Assembly: GCA_964370545.1 (NCBI GenBank)
Contig: CAYJJQ010000006.1
Span: forward strand, 1-45,902
Direction: 5' to 3'
DNA from: CAKOSP01 sp964370545
Lineage (GTDB): Bacteria > Bacillota_I > Bacilli_A > RF39 > UBA660
DNA length: 45,902 nt
A model generated the notes under the pieces. The model was not told where the DNA came from, searched no databases, and worked only from the letters and a program-made list of their open reading frames with translations. The translations under genes were made by a program, and so were the position numbers. Shown in pieces: positions 14,655-22,802 of the stretch. Position 1 is the stretch's first letter. Every line of letters starts with the position of its first letter.

Positions 14655-16196
14655 ATGACAAGTACAGCGCAAAGAGCAGCATTACAATCACAAATATGGA
14701 AGATAGCCAATGATGTTCGTGGATCAATAGATGGATGGGATTTTAAACAATATGTTTTAGGAACATTGTTTTATAGATTTATTAGTGAAAATTTTATTAA
14801 CTACATGCAAGCAGGTGACAGTAGTGTTGATTATGCGTCAATGAGCGATGATTCAATTGCAGTAGAAATAATAAGTGACGCAGTTAGGACCAAAGGTTAC
14901 TTTATAAAACCATCACATTTGTTTTGTAATATTGCGAAGACTGCAAATACAAATGAAAATTTAAATACGCAGTTAGCTGAAATATTTGCTACAATCGAAA
15001 GCAGTGCAAATGGATATCCATCTGAACTAGATATAAAAGGTTTGTTTGCAGATTTCGATACAACAAGTAACAGGTTAGGTAATACTGTTAAAGATAAAAA
15101 TTCTCGTTTAGCAGCTGTAATAAAAGGTGTAGAAGGACTCAATTTCGGAGATTTTACTAACAATCAAATAGACTTATTTGGAGATGCATATGAATATCTA
15201 ATTTCTAATTATGCAGCTAATGCAGGTAAATCTGGTGGAGAGTTTTTCACACCACAAAGTGTATCAAACTTAATAGCAAAATTAGCACTTCATGGACAAG
15301 ATACCATTAACAAAATTTATGATCCAGCTTGTGGATCTGGTTCTCTATTATTACAAGCGAAAAAACAATTTGATGAACATATTATTACTGAAGGATTTTA
15401 TGGACAAGAAATCAACCATACTACATATAATTTAGCTCGAATGAATATGTTTTTGCATAATATAAATTATGATAAATTTAATATTGCGCTAGGTAATACT
15501 TTACTGGATCCTAAATATAAAGAAGATAAACCATTTGACGCAATAGTATCAAATCCACCATATTCAATTAATTGGATAGGTAGTGACGATCCAACTTTAA
15601 TAAACGACGATAGGTTTGCACCAGCTTCTGTTTTAGCTCCTAAATCAAAAGCAGACTTTGCTTTTATTATGCATACGCTTAATTATCTATCTTCAAAAGG
15701 TAGAGCGGCAATAGTTTGTTTCCCTGGTATATTTTATCGTGGTGGAGCAGAACAAAAAATTAGGAAATATTTAATTGATAATAACTTTGTAGAAACTGTT
15801 ATATCATTAGCTCCTAATCTATTTTTTGGTACATCTATAGCAGTAAATATTTTAGTGTTATCAAAACATAAAACAGATACTAAAACTCAGTTTATTGATG
15901 CAAGTGAAATATTTAAAAAAGAAACTAATAATAATGTATTAACGCCTGAACATATTGATAACATTTTAAATATATTTGTAGAAAAGAAGGATATTGAATA
16001 TGTATCAATCAATATAGATAATTCTAAAATAGCAGAAGAAAACTATAACTTGTCTGTAAGTTCTTACGTTGAAATAAAAGATACTAGGGAAGTAATAGAT
16101 ATAGTTAAACTCAATGAGGAAATAAAAGTCAATGTTGCAAATATAAATAGACTACGCTCTGAAATAGATAATATTATTGCAGAAATAGAGGTGTAG
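14655..16196 (+). CDS. hsdM: Type I restriction-modification system methyltransferase subunit
   Basis: A 513-residue N6-adenine methyltransferase subunit of the M2S1 modification enzyme. The HsdM N-terminal helical domain covers residues 5-155. The AdoMet-binding motif DPACGSGS (223-230) and catalytic NPPY (300-303) are intact. The block GKSGGEFFTPQSVSNLI (191-207) is typical. The start follows aggaggt (14640-14646). Length and the N-terminus (SQIWKIANDVRGSIDGWDFKQYVLG) fit the type IC (EcoR124/EcoprrI) group. The stop is followed one base later by the hsdS ATG, and the hsdS ribosome binding site overlaps the end of hsdM, so the two subunits should be translationally coupled. Confidence 0.95.
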   Translation: MTSTAQRAALQSQIWKIANDVRGSIDGWDFKQYVLGTLFYRFISENFINYMQAGDSSVDYASMSDDSIAVEIISDAVRTKGYFIKPSHLFCNIAKTANTNENLNTQLAEIFATIESSANGYPSELDIKGLFADFDTTSNRLGNTVKDKNSRLAAVIKGVEGLNFGDFTNNQIDLFGDAYEYLISNYAANAGKSGGEFFTPQSVSNLIAKLALHGQDTINKIYDPACGSGSLLLQAKKQFDEHIITEGFYGQEINHTTYNLARMNMFLHNINYDKFNIALGNTLLDPKYKEDKPFDAIVSNPPYSINWIGSDDPTLINDDRFAPASVLAPKSKADFAFIMHTLNYLSSKGRAAIVCFPGIFYRGGAEQKIRKYLIDNNFVETVISLAPNLFFGTSIAVNILVLSKHKTDTKTQFIDASEIFKKETNNNVLTPEHIDNILNIFVEKKDIEYVSINIDNSKIAEENYNLSVSSYVEIKDTREVIDIVKLNEEIKVNVANINRLRSEIDNIIAEIEV

Positions 16197-16197
16197 C

Positions 16198-17487
16198 ATG
16201 AGTAAATTAGATGAACTAATTAAAGAATTATGTCCTGATGGGGTTGAGTATGTTCCTTTAAAAAATATTGTTATTTTTAGCAATACCGGTGTTGATAAGA
16301 AAATTAATTCTAATGAAAAAGAAATTGTATTACTTAATTATATGGATGTATTTAGAAATAATTATATTAATTCTAGTATACCAAGTATGAAAGTAACGGC
16401 TTCAAATTCTAAAATTAAATCATGTGATGTAAAAAAAGGTGATGTTTTTATAACTCCTTCATCCGAAAAAATTGATGAAATTGGGATTGCATCTGTAATT
16501 ACCGAAGATATTTCTAATTGTTGTTACAGTTATCATATAATGAGGTTAAGGTTAATTAGTCCAAATTATATAACAAGTTGCTTTATAAGATATTGTTTTT
16601 CATCAACGAATATGAGAAAAGAAATTTTAAAAAAAGCGACAGGACTTACTAGATATGGATTATCTAAAAATAAATTTGAAAATTTAAAAGTACCACTTCC
16701 ACCATTACCTGTACAAGAAAAAATAGTGCGTATTTTAGATACTTTTACAGAGCTTACAGCAGAGCTTACAGCAGAGCTTACAGCAAGAAAGAAACAATAT
16801 AATTATTATAGAGATAGTTTATTTGAATTTGAAATTTCTAATTTTAAAATGACTTCTCTAGATTCAGTTATTAAATCCTTAAATACCGGATTAAATCCAC
16901 GGTCATTTTTTGAGTTAAATCCTAATAATGCAAATAATTATTATGTCACTATAAGAGAATTGAAAAATAACAAAATAGTATTTAATGAAAAAACTGATAA
17001 AATTAATGATGATGGATTAATTTTATGTAATAACAGATCTAATTTAGAACTAGGAGATATATTATTTTCTGGAACTGGAACAATTGGTGAAGTTGCTATT
17101 ATTGACAAACATCCAAAAAATTGGAATATTAAAGAAGGAATCTATACAATCAAGCCAGATCTTAGTCAAATTTGTTCAAAGTATTTGTTGTATCTTTTAA
17201 AAACAGATAAAATGCGTAAGTCGTTTTTGTCAAAATCTTCTGGAGGTATAGTAAAAAGTGTATCAATGTCAGAAATGAAAAAGCTTGTAATACCAGTTCC
17301 ATATTTTGGAAATCCTATAAAATCACTAAAAGAACAACAACGTATTGTAGATATATTAGATAGATTTGATGCCTTATGTAATGATATATCAAAGGGAATA
17401 CCTGCCGAAATAAAAATGAGACAACAGCAATATGAATATTATAGAGATAAACTACTAAATTTTAAAGATATAAATAAAGAGGTGTAG
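16198..17487 (+). CDS. hsdS: Type I restriction-modification specificity subunit (two TRDs)
   Basis: A 429-residue specificity subunit that selects the bipartite DNA target for both methylation and restriction. Two target-recognition domains (about residues 1-165 and 205-385) alternate with two conserved helical spacers, VPLPPLPVQEKIVRILD (central) and EQQRIVDILDRFDAL (C-terminal), each ending in a QYxYYRDxLxxF block. The central spacer contains three ELTA units (185-196) encoded by perfect 12-bp repeats. In EcoR124 enzymes the number of such TAEL units sets the length of the unspecific gap in the target. The gene is full length and apparently functional. Its ribosome binding site gaggtgtag overlaps the hsdM stop; the same arrangement recurs at the hsdS-prrC junction. 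Confidence 0.94.
   Translation: MSKLDELIKELCPDGVEYVPLKNIVIFSNTGVDKKINSNEKEIVLLNYMDVFRNNYINSSIPSMKVTASNSKIKSCDVKKGDVFITPSSEKIDEIGIASVITEDISNCCYSYHIMRLRLISPNYITSCFIRYCFSSTNMRKEILKKATGLTRYGLSKNKFENLKVPLPPLPVQEKIVRILDTFTELTAELTAELTARKKQYNYYRDSLFEFEISNFKMTSLDSVIKSLNTGLNPRSFFELNPNNANNYYVTIRELKNNKIVFNEKTDKINDDGLILCNNRSNLELGDILFSGTGTIGEVAIIDKHPKNWNIKEGIYTIKPDLSQICSKYLLYLLKTDKMRKSFLSKSSGGIVKSVSMSEMKKLVIPVPYFGNPIKSLKEQQRIVDILDRFDALCNDISKGIPAEIKMRQQQYEYYRDKLLNFKDINKEV
16750..16785 (+). repeat. Three perfect 12-bp tandem repeats in the hsdS spacer
   Basis: gagcttacagca at 16750-16761, 16762-16773 and 16774-16785, in frame, encoding (ELTA)3 between the two recognition domains. Gain or loss of a unit keeps the frame and changes the distance between the half-sites recognised. 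Confidence 0.95.
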
Positions 17488-17488
17488 T

Positions 17489-18583
17489 ATGAGTAAAACT
17501 TTAACTACAATAGCAAAAGAGTTAATGGCAAGCAATTCTAAAAAAGAATTAATATATGCTTTTAATGGCACTGGTAAAACTAGACTTTCAAGAGAGTTTA
17601 AATCATTAATTTCAAATAGTGATGATGAAGAAAGTCTAACTGATAAAAAAATATTTTATTATAGTGCTTTTACTGAAGATTTATTTTATTGGGATAATGA
17701 TTTAGAAAACGATATAGAGCCTAAACTTAAAATTCATAACAATATTTTCACTGAATGGATTTTTAATAAACAAGGTAAAGATCAAAAAGTTATAGAAATA
17801 TTTCAAGGCTATACAGATGAAAAATTAACGCCTAAATTTAACAGTGGTTTCAATGAAGTAACTTTTTCATATACTAGAGGTAACGACGAAATAGAAGATA
17901 ATATTAAAATATCAAAGGGCGAAGAAAGTAATTTTATATGGAGTATATTTTATGTTTTTTTGTTAGAAGTGATTGAGACTTTAAATGTAGCTTATGAGAG
18001 TGAAGAGGATCCGGAGGAATTTGGCAAATTAGAATATGTATTTATAGACGACCCTGTTACATCATTAGATGATAATCATTTAATAGCTCTTGCTGTAGAT
18101 TTATCTAAAGTAATAAAAATATCAAAAACTAATTTAAAATTTATAATAACTACGCATAACCCAATATTTTATAATGTAGTATTTAACGAATTAGGATTAA
18201 ATAAAGGAAATATTTTAAGTAAATATGAAGATGGAACATATATTTTAGAAAAAAAAGAAGGAGATTCAAATAAAAATTTTATTTATCATCATTATTTAAT
18301 TAATTTATTGGATAATGCAATTAATGAAAACAAAGTGGAAAGATATCATTTTACACTATTACGTAATCTATATGAAAAATCAGCTAACTTTTTAGGATAT
18401 GAAAAATGGTCTGATTTATTACCTGAAGATAAGCGTGTTTACGCTAAAAGAGTAATGAATTTTTATAGTCATCAAACTTTAACAAATGAAACCATTGCGG
18501 ATCCTACAGAACCAGAAAAACAAATGGTAAAATATTTATATAATCATTTAATAAACGAAGCAAAATTTTGGAAGGAAAATTAG
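17489..18583 (+). CDS. prrC: Anticodon nuclease PrrC (restriction-linked tRNA-Lys nuclease)
   Basis: A 364-residue suicidal tRNA nuclease. In E. coli, PrrC is held inactive by its type IC restriction partner and is released when a phage peptide blocks restriction; it then cuts tRNA-Lys 5' to the wobble base and stops phage protein synthesis. The ABC-type ATPase half is intact: Walker A NGTGKT (26-31), signature-like SKGEES (142-147), Walker B YVFIDD (183-188) and His in TTHNP (223). The nuclease half keeps the triad Arg292, Glu296, His328; the spacing (+4, +36) equals Arg320-Glu324-His356 of E. coli PrrC. AFTEDLFYWDNDL and RYHFTLLRNLYEKSANFLGY are also characteristic. It sits between hsdS and hsdR as prrC does in prrABCD. 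No antidote other than the restriction complex is visible. RloC is excluded by size. Confidence 0.93.
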   Translation: MSKTLTTIAKELMASNSKKELIYAFNGTGKTRLSREFKSLISNSDDEESLTDKKIFYYSAFTEDLFYWDNDLENDIEPKLKIHNNIFTEWIFNKQGKDQKVIEIFQGYTDEKLTPKFNSGFNEVTFSYTRGNDEIEDNIKISKGEESNFIWSIFYVFLLEVIETLNVAYESEEDPEEFGKLEYVFIDDPVTSLDDNHLIALAVDLSKVIKISKTNLKFIITTHNPIFYNVVFNELGLNKGNILSKYEDGTYILEKKEGDSNKNFIYHHYLINLLDNAINENKVERYHFTLLRNLYEKSANFLGYEKWSDLLPEDKRVYAKRVMNFYSHQTLTNETIADPTEPEKQMVKYLYNHLINEAKFWKEN

Positions 18584-18585
18584 AT

Positions 18586-21500
18586 ATGTGTGATTTAAAA
18601 ACAATAGTAGAATCTAAAGATTTTATAGTTTTAGATAAGTATAAAAAAATTGAGCAATTGGGTGAAGTATATCAATCTGAAGCTAATTTAGAAAAAGAAT
18701 TAATAAATGATTTATGTAATCAAGGATATGAACTATTAACTAATATCCAATCAGTAAAAAATATGCTAAATAATATAAGAACTGAATTACAACGATTAAA
18801 TGAAACTACTTTTTCTGAAAGTGAATGGGTTAGATTCTGTGAAGAATATTTAGATAAACCATCTGATAATCATGTTGACAGAATTAGAAAAATACAAGAA
18901 GATTATGTTTATGATTTTGTTTTTGATGACGGACATATTGAAAATATTTATTTAGTAAATAAAAAAGAAATTTTAAAAAATAAATTACAAGTTATTTCAC
19001 AGTTTGAACAAACTGGAAGTAGTGCTAATAGGTATGATGTAACTATTTTAGTTAATGGATTACCTTTGATACAAATTGAACTAAAAAAACGTGGAGTAGC
19101 TATTAGAGAAGCTTTTAATCAAATACATAGATATAGTAAAGAAAGTTTTAATAGTGAAAACTCTTTATATAAATATATACAGTTATTTGTAATATCTAAT
19201 GGTACTGATAGTAGGTATTTTGCTAACACTACTAAAAGAGATAAAAATAGTTTTGATTTTACAATGAACTGGGCCAATTCGAAAAATGAATTGATTAAAG
19301 ATTTAAAAGATTTTACAGCGACTTTTTTTGAAAAGAATACAATATTAAAAATCATTTTGAATTATTCAGTATTTGATACCAGTGATAATTTACTTGTTAT
19401 GAGACCTTACCAAATAGCAGCAACTGAAAGAATACTTTGGAAAATTCAAAGTTCTTATAATACTAAAAAGTGGAGAAGTGTTGAAGGTGGGGGATACATT
19501 TGGCACACTACAGGGTCTGGAAAAACACTTACAAGTTTTAAAGCAGCAAGACTTGCTACTGAACTTGAATTTATTGATAAAGTATTTTTTGTAGTAGATA
19601 GAAAAGATTTGGATTATCAAACTATGAAAGAGTATCAAAGATTTTCTCCAGATAGTGTCAATGGATCAGAAAATACAGCTGGATTAAAAAGGAATATAGA
19701 AAAAGATGATAACAAGATTATTGTAACAACAATTCAAAAACTTAATAATTTTATGAAGACTGAAAGTAATCATCCTATATTCGATAAACAAGTAGTATTT
19801 ATATTTGACGAGGCTCATAGATCACAGTTTGGTGAAGCTCAAAAAAATATAATAAAGAAGTTTAAAAAATACTATCAATTTGGTTTTACAGGTACACCAA
19901 TATTTGCTGAAAATGCACTAGGTTCTGAAACTACAAGATCGGTATTTGGAGAAGAATTACATTCATATGTAATAACTGATGCTATACGTGATGAAAAAGT
20001 TTTAAAGTTTAAAGTTGATTATAATAATGTTCATCCTATTTTTAAAGGTTTAGAAACTGAAAAAGACATGAACAAGTTAACTGCATACGAAACTAAACAA
20101 GCTTTGCTAAACCCTGAAAGAATTAAAGAAATAACAGAATATATACTAAATAATTTTAATATAAAAACTCATAGAAGATATGCTGGAGCAAAAGGTTTTA
20201 ATGCAATGTTTGCGGTTAGTTCAGTAGAAGCTGCTAAGTTATACTATGAAGCATTTAAAAATATGCAAAAGGATACTGAAAAGCCCTTAAAGGTGGCAAC
20301 TATATTTTCGTTTGCAGCTAATGAAGAACAAAGTGCTATCGGAGAAATTTTAGATGAAAATTTTGAGCCATCTGCAATGGATTCATCTGCGAAAGAATTC
20401 TTAACATCAGCTATAAAAGATTATAATAATATGTTTAAAACTAACTTTGGAGTTGATAGTAAAGAATTCCAAAATTATTATAGAGATTTAGCAAATAGAG
20501 TTAAGAAACAAGAAATAGATTTAATAATAGTAGTAGGTATGTTTTTAACAGGTTTTGATGCTCCAACACTTAATACGTTATTTGTTGATAAAAACTTAAG
20601 ATATCATGGTTTAATGCAAGCGTTTTCAAGAACTAATAGAATATATGATTCTACTAAATCATTTGGCAATATAGTTGCATTTAGAGATCTGGAACAAGCA
20701 ACAATAGATTCAATAAAATGTTTTGGTGAAAGCAATACTAAAAATGTAGTACTTGAAAAAAGTTATAATGAATATATAAATGGATTTAAAGATATAACTA
20801 CGGGAGAAGCCAAAAGGGGTTATGCAGATGTTGTCAATGAATTAAATGAAAAATTTGAAAATATAGATGATATAGTAACAGATAAAGATAAAAAAAGTTT
20901 TGTTAAGTTATTTGGAGAATATTTAAGAGTAGAAAATATTTTACAAAACTATGATGAATTTACACATTTAAAAGAGTTTCAAAAAATTGATAAAAATGAT
21001 ATTGAAGCAATTGAAAATTTTAAAGCAAATTATTTTTTAACACACGATGATGTTGAAAATATGGTAGATATTCCACTGTTAAAAGAGCGAACTCTTCAAA
21101 ATTATAAATCACTTTATAATGATATTCGTGATTGGTTAAGAAAAGAGAAAGCAAATAAAGAAGTAGAAGAGTCTGATATAAACTGGGATGACGTTGTTTT
21201 TGAAATAGACCTTTTAAAATCTCAAGAGATAAATTTAGATTATATACTAGAACTTATATTTGAAAAAAATAAACAAGTAAAAGATAAAAATATTTTAGTT
21301 GAAGAAGCTAGAAGATTAATTAGATCAAGTGTAGGAAATAGAGCAAAAGAAAGTTTGATTGTAGATTTCATTAATAATACTGATTTAGATGAAATCACAG
21401 ATAAACTAAGTATAATAGATGCATTTTTTAAATTTGCGCAACAAGAGCAATTAAAAGAAGTAGAACAAATAATTTCAGATGAAGATTTAAACGCAGATGC

Positions 21501-21684
21501 TACTAAAAGGTATATAGCTAATTCATTGAAAAGAGAATATGCTAGTGAAAATGGAACAGAATTAAATGAATTGTTACCTAAAATGAGTCCATTAAATCCA
21601 AATTATTTAGGTAAAAAACAAAATGTATTTAAAAAAATTTCGGATTTCATTGATAAATTTAAAGGTGTAGGCGGAAAGTTATAG
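18586..21684 (+). CDS. hsdR: Type I restriction endonuclease motor/nuclease subunit
   Basis: A 1032-residue HsdR subunit that translocates and cuts unmethylated DNA as part of the R2M2S1 complex. The PD-(D/E)xK nuclease is visible as Asp151 and Glu165-x-Lys167 in IQIELKKRG. SF2 helicase motifs follow: MRPYQ (272-276), TTGSGKT (308-314), DEAH (408-411), FTGTPIF, and VGMFLTGFDAPTLNTLFVDK in the second RecA-like domain. The C-terminal helical region needed for assembly is present. The ATG at 18586 follows aagga (18572-18576) and lies just after the prrC stop; the frame is open a little further 5', inside prrC. The size and nuclease motif match type IC HsdR, so the system is complete. Confidence 0.95.
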   Translation: MCDLKTIVESKDFIVLDKYKKIEQLGEVYQSEANLEKELINDLCNQGYELLTNIQSVKNMLNNIRTELQRLNETTFSESEWVRFCEEYLDKPSDNHVDRIRKIQEDYVYDFVFDDGHIENIYLVNKKEILKNKLQVISQFEQTGSSANRYDVTILVNGLPLIQIELKKRGVAIREAFNQIHRYSKESFNSENSLYKYIQLFVISNGTDSRYFANTTKRDKNSFDFTMNWANSKNELIKDLKDFTATFFEKNTILKIILNYSVFDTSDNLLVMRPYQIAATERILWKIQSSYNTKKWRSVEGGGYIWHTTGSGKTLTSFKAARLATELEFIDKVFFVVDRKDLDYQTMKEYQRFSPDSVNGSENTAGLKRNIEKDDNKIIVTTIQKLNNFMKTESNHPIFDKQVVFIFDEAHRSQFGEAQKNIIKKFKKYYQFGFTGTPIFAENALGSETTRSVFGEELHSYVITDAIRDEKVLKFKVDYNNVHPIFKGLETEKDMNKLTAYETKQALLNPERIKEITEYILNNFNIKTHRRYAGAKGFNAMFAVSSVEAAKLYYEAFKNMQKDTEKPLKVATIFSFAANEEQSAIGEILDENFEPSAMDSSAKEFLTSAIKDYNNMFKTNFGVDSKEFQNYYRDLANRVKKQEIDLIIVVGMFLTGFDAPTLNTLFVDKNLRYHGLMQAFSRTNRIYDSTKSFGNIVAFRDLEQATIDSIKCFGESNTKNVVLEKSYNEYINGFKDITTGEAKRGYADVVNELNEKFENIDDIVTDKDKKSFVKLFGEYLRVENILQNYDEFTHLKEFQKIDKNDIEAIENFKANYFLTHDDVENMVDIPLLKERTLQNYKSLYNDIRDWLRKEKANKEVEESDINWDDVVFEIDLLKSQEINLDYILELIFEKNKQVKDKNILVEEARRLIRSSVGNRAKESLIVDFINNTDLDEITDKLSIIDAFFKFAQQEQLKEVEQIISDEDLNADATKRYIANSLKREYASENGTELNELLPKMSPLNPNYLGKKQNVFKKISDFIDKFKGVGGKL

Positions 21685-21694
21685 AATAAAACTT

Positions 21695-21720
21695 AAAAAG
21701 GCATTTCAATGTCTTTTTAT
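21695..21720 (+). terminator. Terminator of the restriction operon
   Basis: aaaggca (21697-21703) pairs with tgtcttt (21710-21716) with one G-T pair; the tail is tttttat. The next gene has its own extended -10 (TGA-TATAAT, 21723-21731). Confidence 0.65.
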
Positions 21721-21744
21721 TATGATATAATAACTCACTAAGAG

Positions 21745-22545
21745 GTGATTATTATAAATAGATTTGATAAAGAAATAAGAATCGTAGAGGAATTTATTGA
21801 AATGGAATCAGAAGAAATATTGTTGATACCAAATAACAAAAAAACTATTAATATTTATAACCTTTTTCATAATGAAGAAAACTGGAAAAAGTGGAAGGAT
21901 TCATCAAGTAAAGATGACTTACCTCCAGATTTTTATAATGATGAGAAAACGATAATGATGGATATAATGAGAGTAGATGACCATGCGTATGAAAATGAAA
22001 AGGGGAAAATAATTAATCCAACTAATAAAAGAGAAAATGAATTAATGAAAGAATTGAGTAATAAAAATCCTTTTCTTAAAAAAGCAGCAGAAGAAGGTAG
22101 GCTGTTTATTAATCCGGATTCGGGTTTAAGAGGTATTGACGATCATAATTATATATTTTATATAAAAAATATGGAAAGAGTTATAAAAAAACATATTGAT
22201 AAAATACCTTTATATTTAAAAAATCATCCAGATTATAAAATAATTTTCACAATCATGGATGAATCATCGTTATATGCACTTGACGAATATAATAATATTA
22301 ATGGATTTCCAGTTAAAGTTGGAGAAAAATATTTTGTAAAACCTCATTTATGGTGGGATGACAGTAATTTTTTAAAACACTTTGAAGGAAGTCAAGTAGA
22401 TTATTTAATTTGGTTAACACCTTATAAAAATTTTGATATGCGTAATGAACAAATGCCAAGATCAACAATTATAGATTTGAAAAAATTGAAATATAGTAAA
22501 TTAAAACAATATCCTATAGATAAAATGTACAGCATGGAAATATAA
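21745..22545 (+). CDS. Unknown protein at the right end of the defence island
   Basis: About 266 residues, matching no family I recognise. It looks soluble, with alternating charged helices and strands. Notable blocks are LPPDFYNDEKTIMMDIMRVDDHAYE, split by charge, INPDSGLRGIDDHN, IFTIMDESSLYALDEY and KPHLWWDDSNFL. Two Asp/His-rich patches (DDHAYE and DDHN) could bind metal, but that is only a visual impression. The start is uncertain: GTG at 21745 lies inside the natural ribosome binding site agaggtga, so initiation may really occur at ATT (21751) or ATA (21754). An extended -10 at 21723-21731 lies about 15 bases upstream, so the leader is very short. Its place beside the restriction genes and inside the flanking repeats suggests a defence or accessory role. 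Confidence 0.6.
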   Translation: MIIINRFDKEIRIVEEFIEMESEEILLIPNNKKTINIYNLFHNEENWKKWKDSSSKDDLPPDFYNDEKTIMMDIMRVDDHAYENEKGKIINPTNKRENELMKELSNKNPFLKKAAEEGRLFINPDSGLRGIDDHNYIFYIKNMERVIKKHIDKIPLYLKNHPDYKIIFTIMDESSLYALDEYNNINGFPVKVGEKYFVKPHLWWDDSNFLKHFEGSQVDYLIWLTPYKNFDMRNEQMPRSTIIDLKKLKYSKLKQYPIDKMYSMEI

Positions 22546-22712
22546 ATAAATTCCTCGGTGCCACATAATAAATAATTTTAGGTACCATTCCAATACCAAT
22601 ATAGTGTAAAATTACGATTAAAACCGGAAAAGGTTGGGAAATAGTGAAAATTACGAATAGATCGTAACAAATGTTTAAAAGGGATTGAGAAATTACGATC
22701 TAATCGTAATCG
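22546..22712. repeat. Non-coding stretch with three AATTACGA repeats and two hairpins
   Basis: aattacga occurs at 22610-22617, 22649-22656 and 22691-22698, spaced 39 and 42 bases. The first two lie in a longer imperfect repeat (atagtg with aaaattacga). Copies two and three each form a hairpin with a downstream tcgtaa (22651-22667) or tcgtaat (22692-22710). The 11-mer tttaggtacca at 22578 matches 11466. No gene is present. The pattern resembles binding sites for a regulator or recombinase. Confidence 0.6.
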
Positions 22713-22746
22713 CCCCCCTGAAGGAGAGCAGAAGCTCTCTTTTTAT
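22713..22746 (+). ncRNA. Third CCCCCUGA-plus-terminator module
   Basis: ccccccctga-type C run (22713-22721) followed by ggagagc (22723-22729), AGAA loop and gctctct (22734-22740), then ttttta. Same order as at 9656 and 11366. Together with the preceding attacga hairpins it may be the 3' end of a small RNA starting near 22600, or just a terminator. It contains the right copy of the 16-bp direct repeat. Confidence 0.5.
22714..22729 (+). repeat. 16-bp direct repeat, right copy (possible attR)
   Basis: ccccctgaaggagagc is identical to 11366-11381. Sequence on either side differs, so the identity is confined to the repeat. Confidence 0.45.
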
Positions 22747-22802
22747 ATAGTTCTATTGAATTTTTTTTATACATATGTTAATGTAAACATCAGGTGAAAT
22801 AT

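Noticed and set aside
22610..22710. CRISPR-like repeats
   Set aside because: Only three 8-bp copies with unequal spacing, no 25-35 base repeat and no cas genes nearby.
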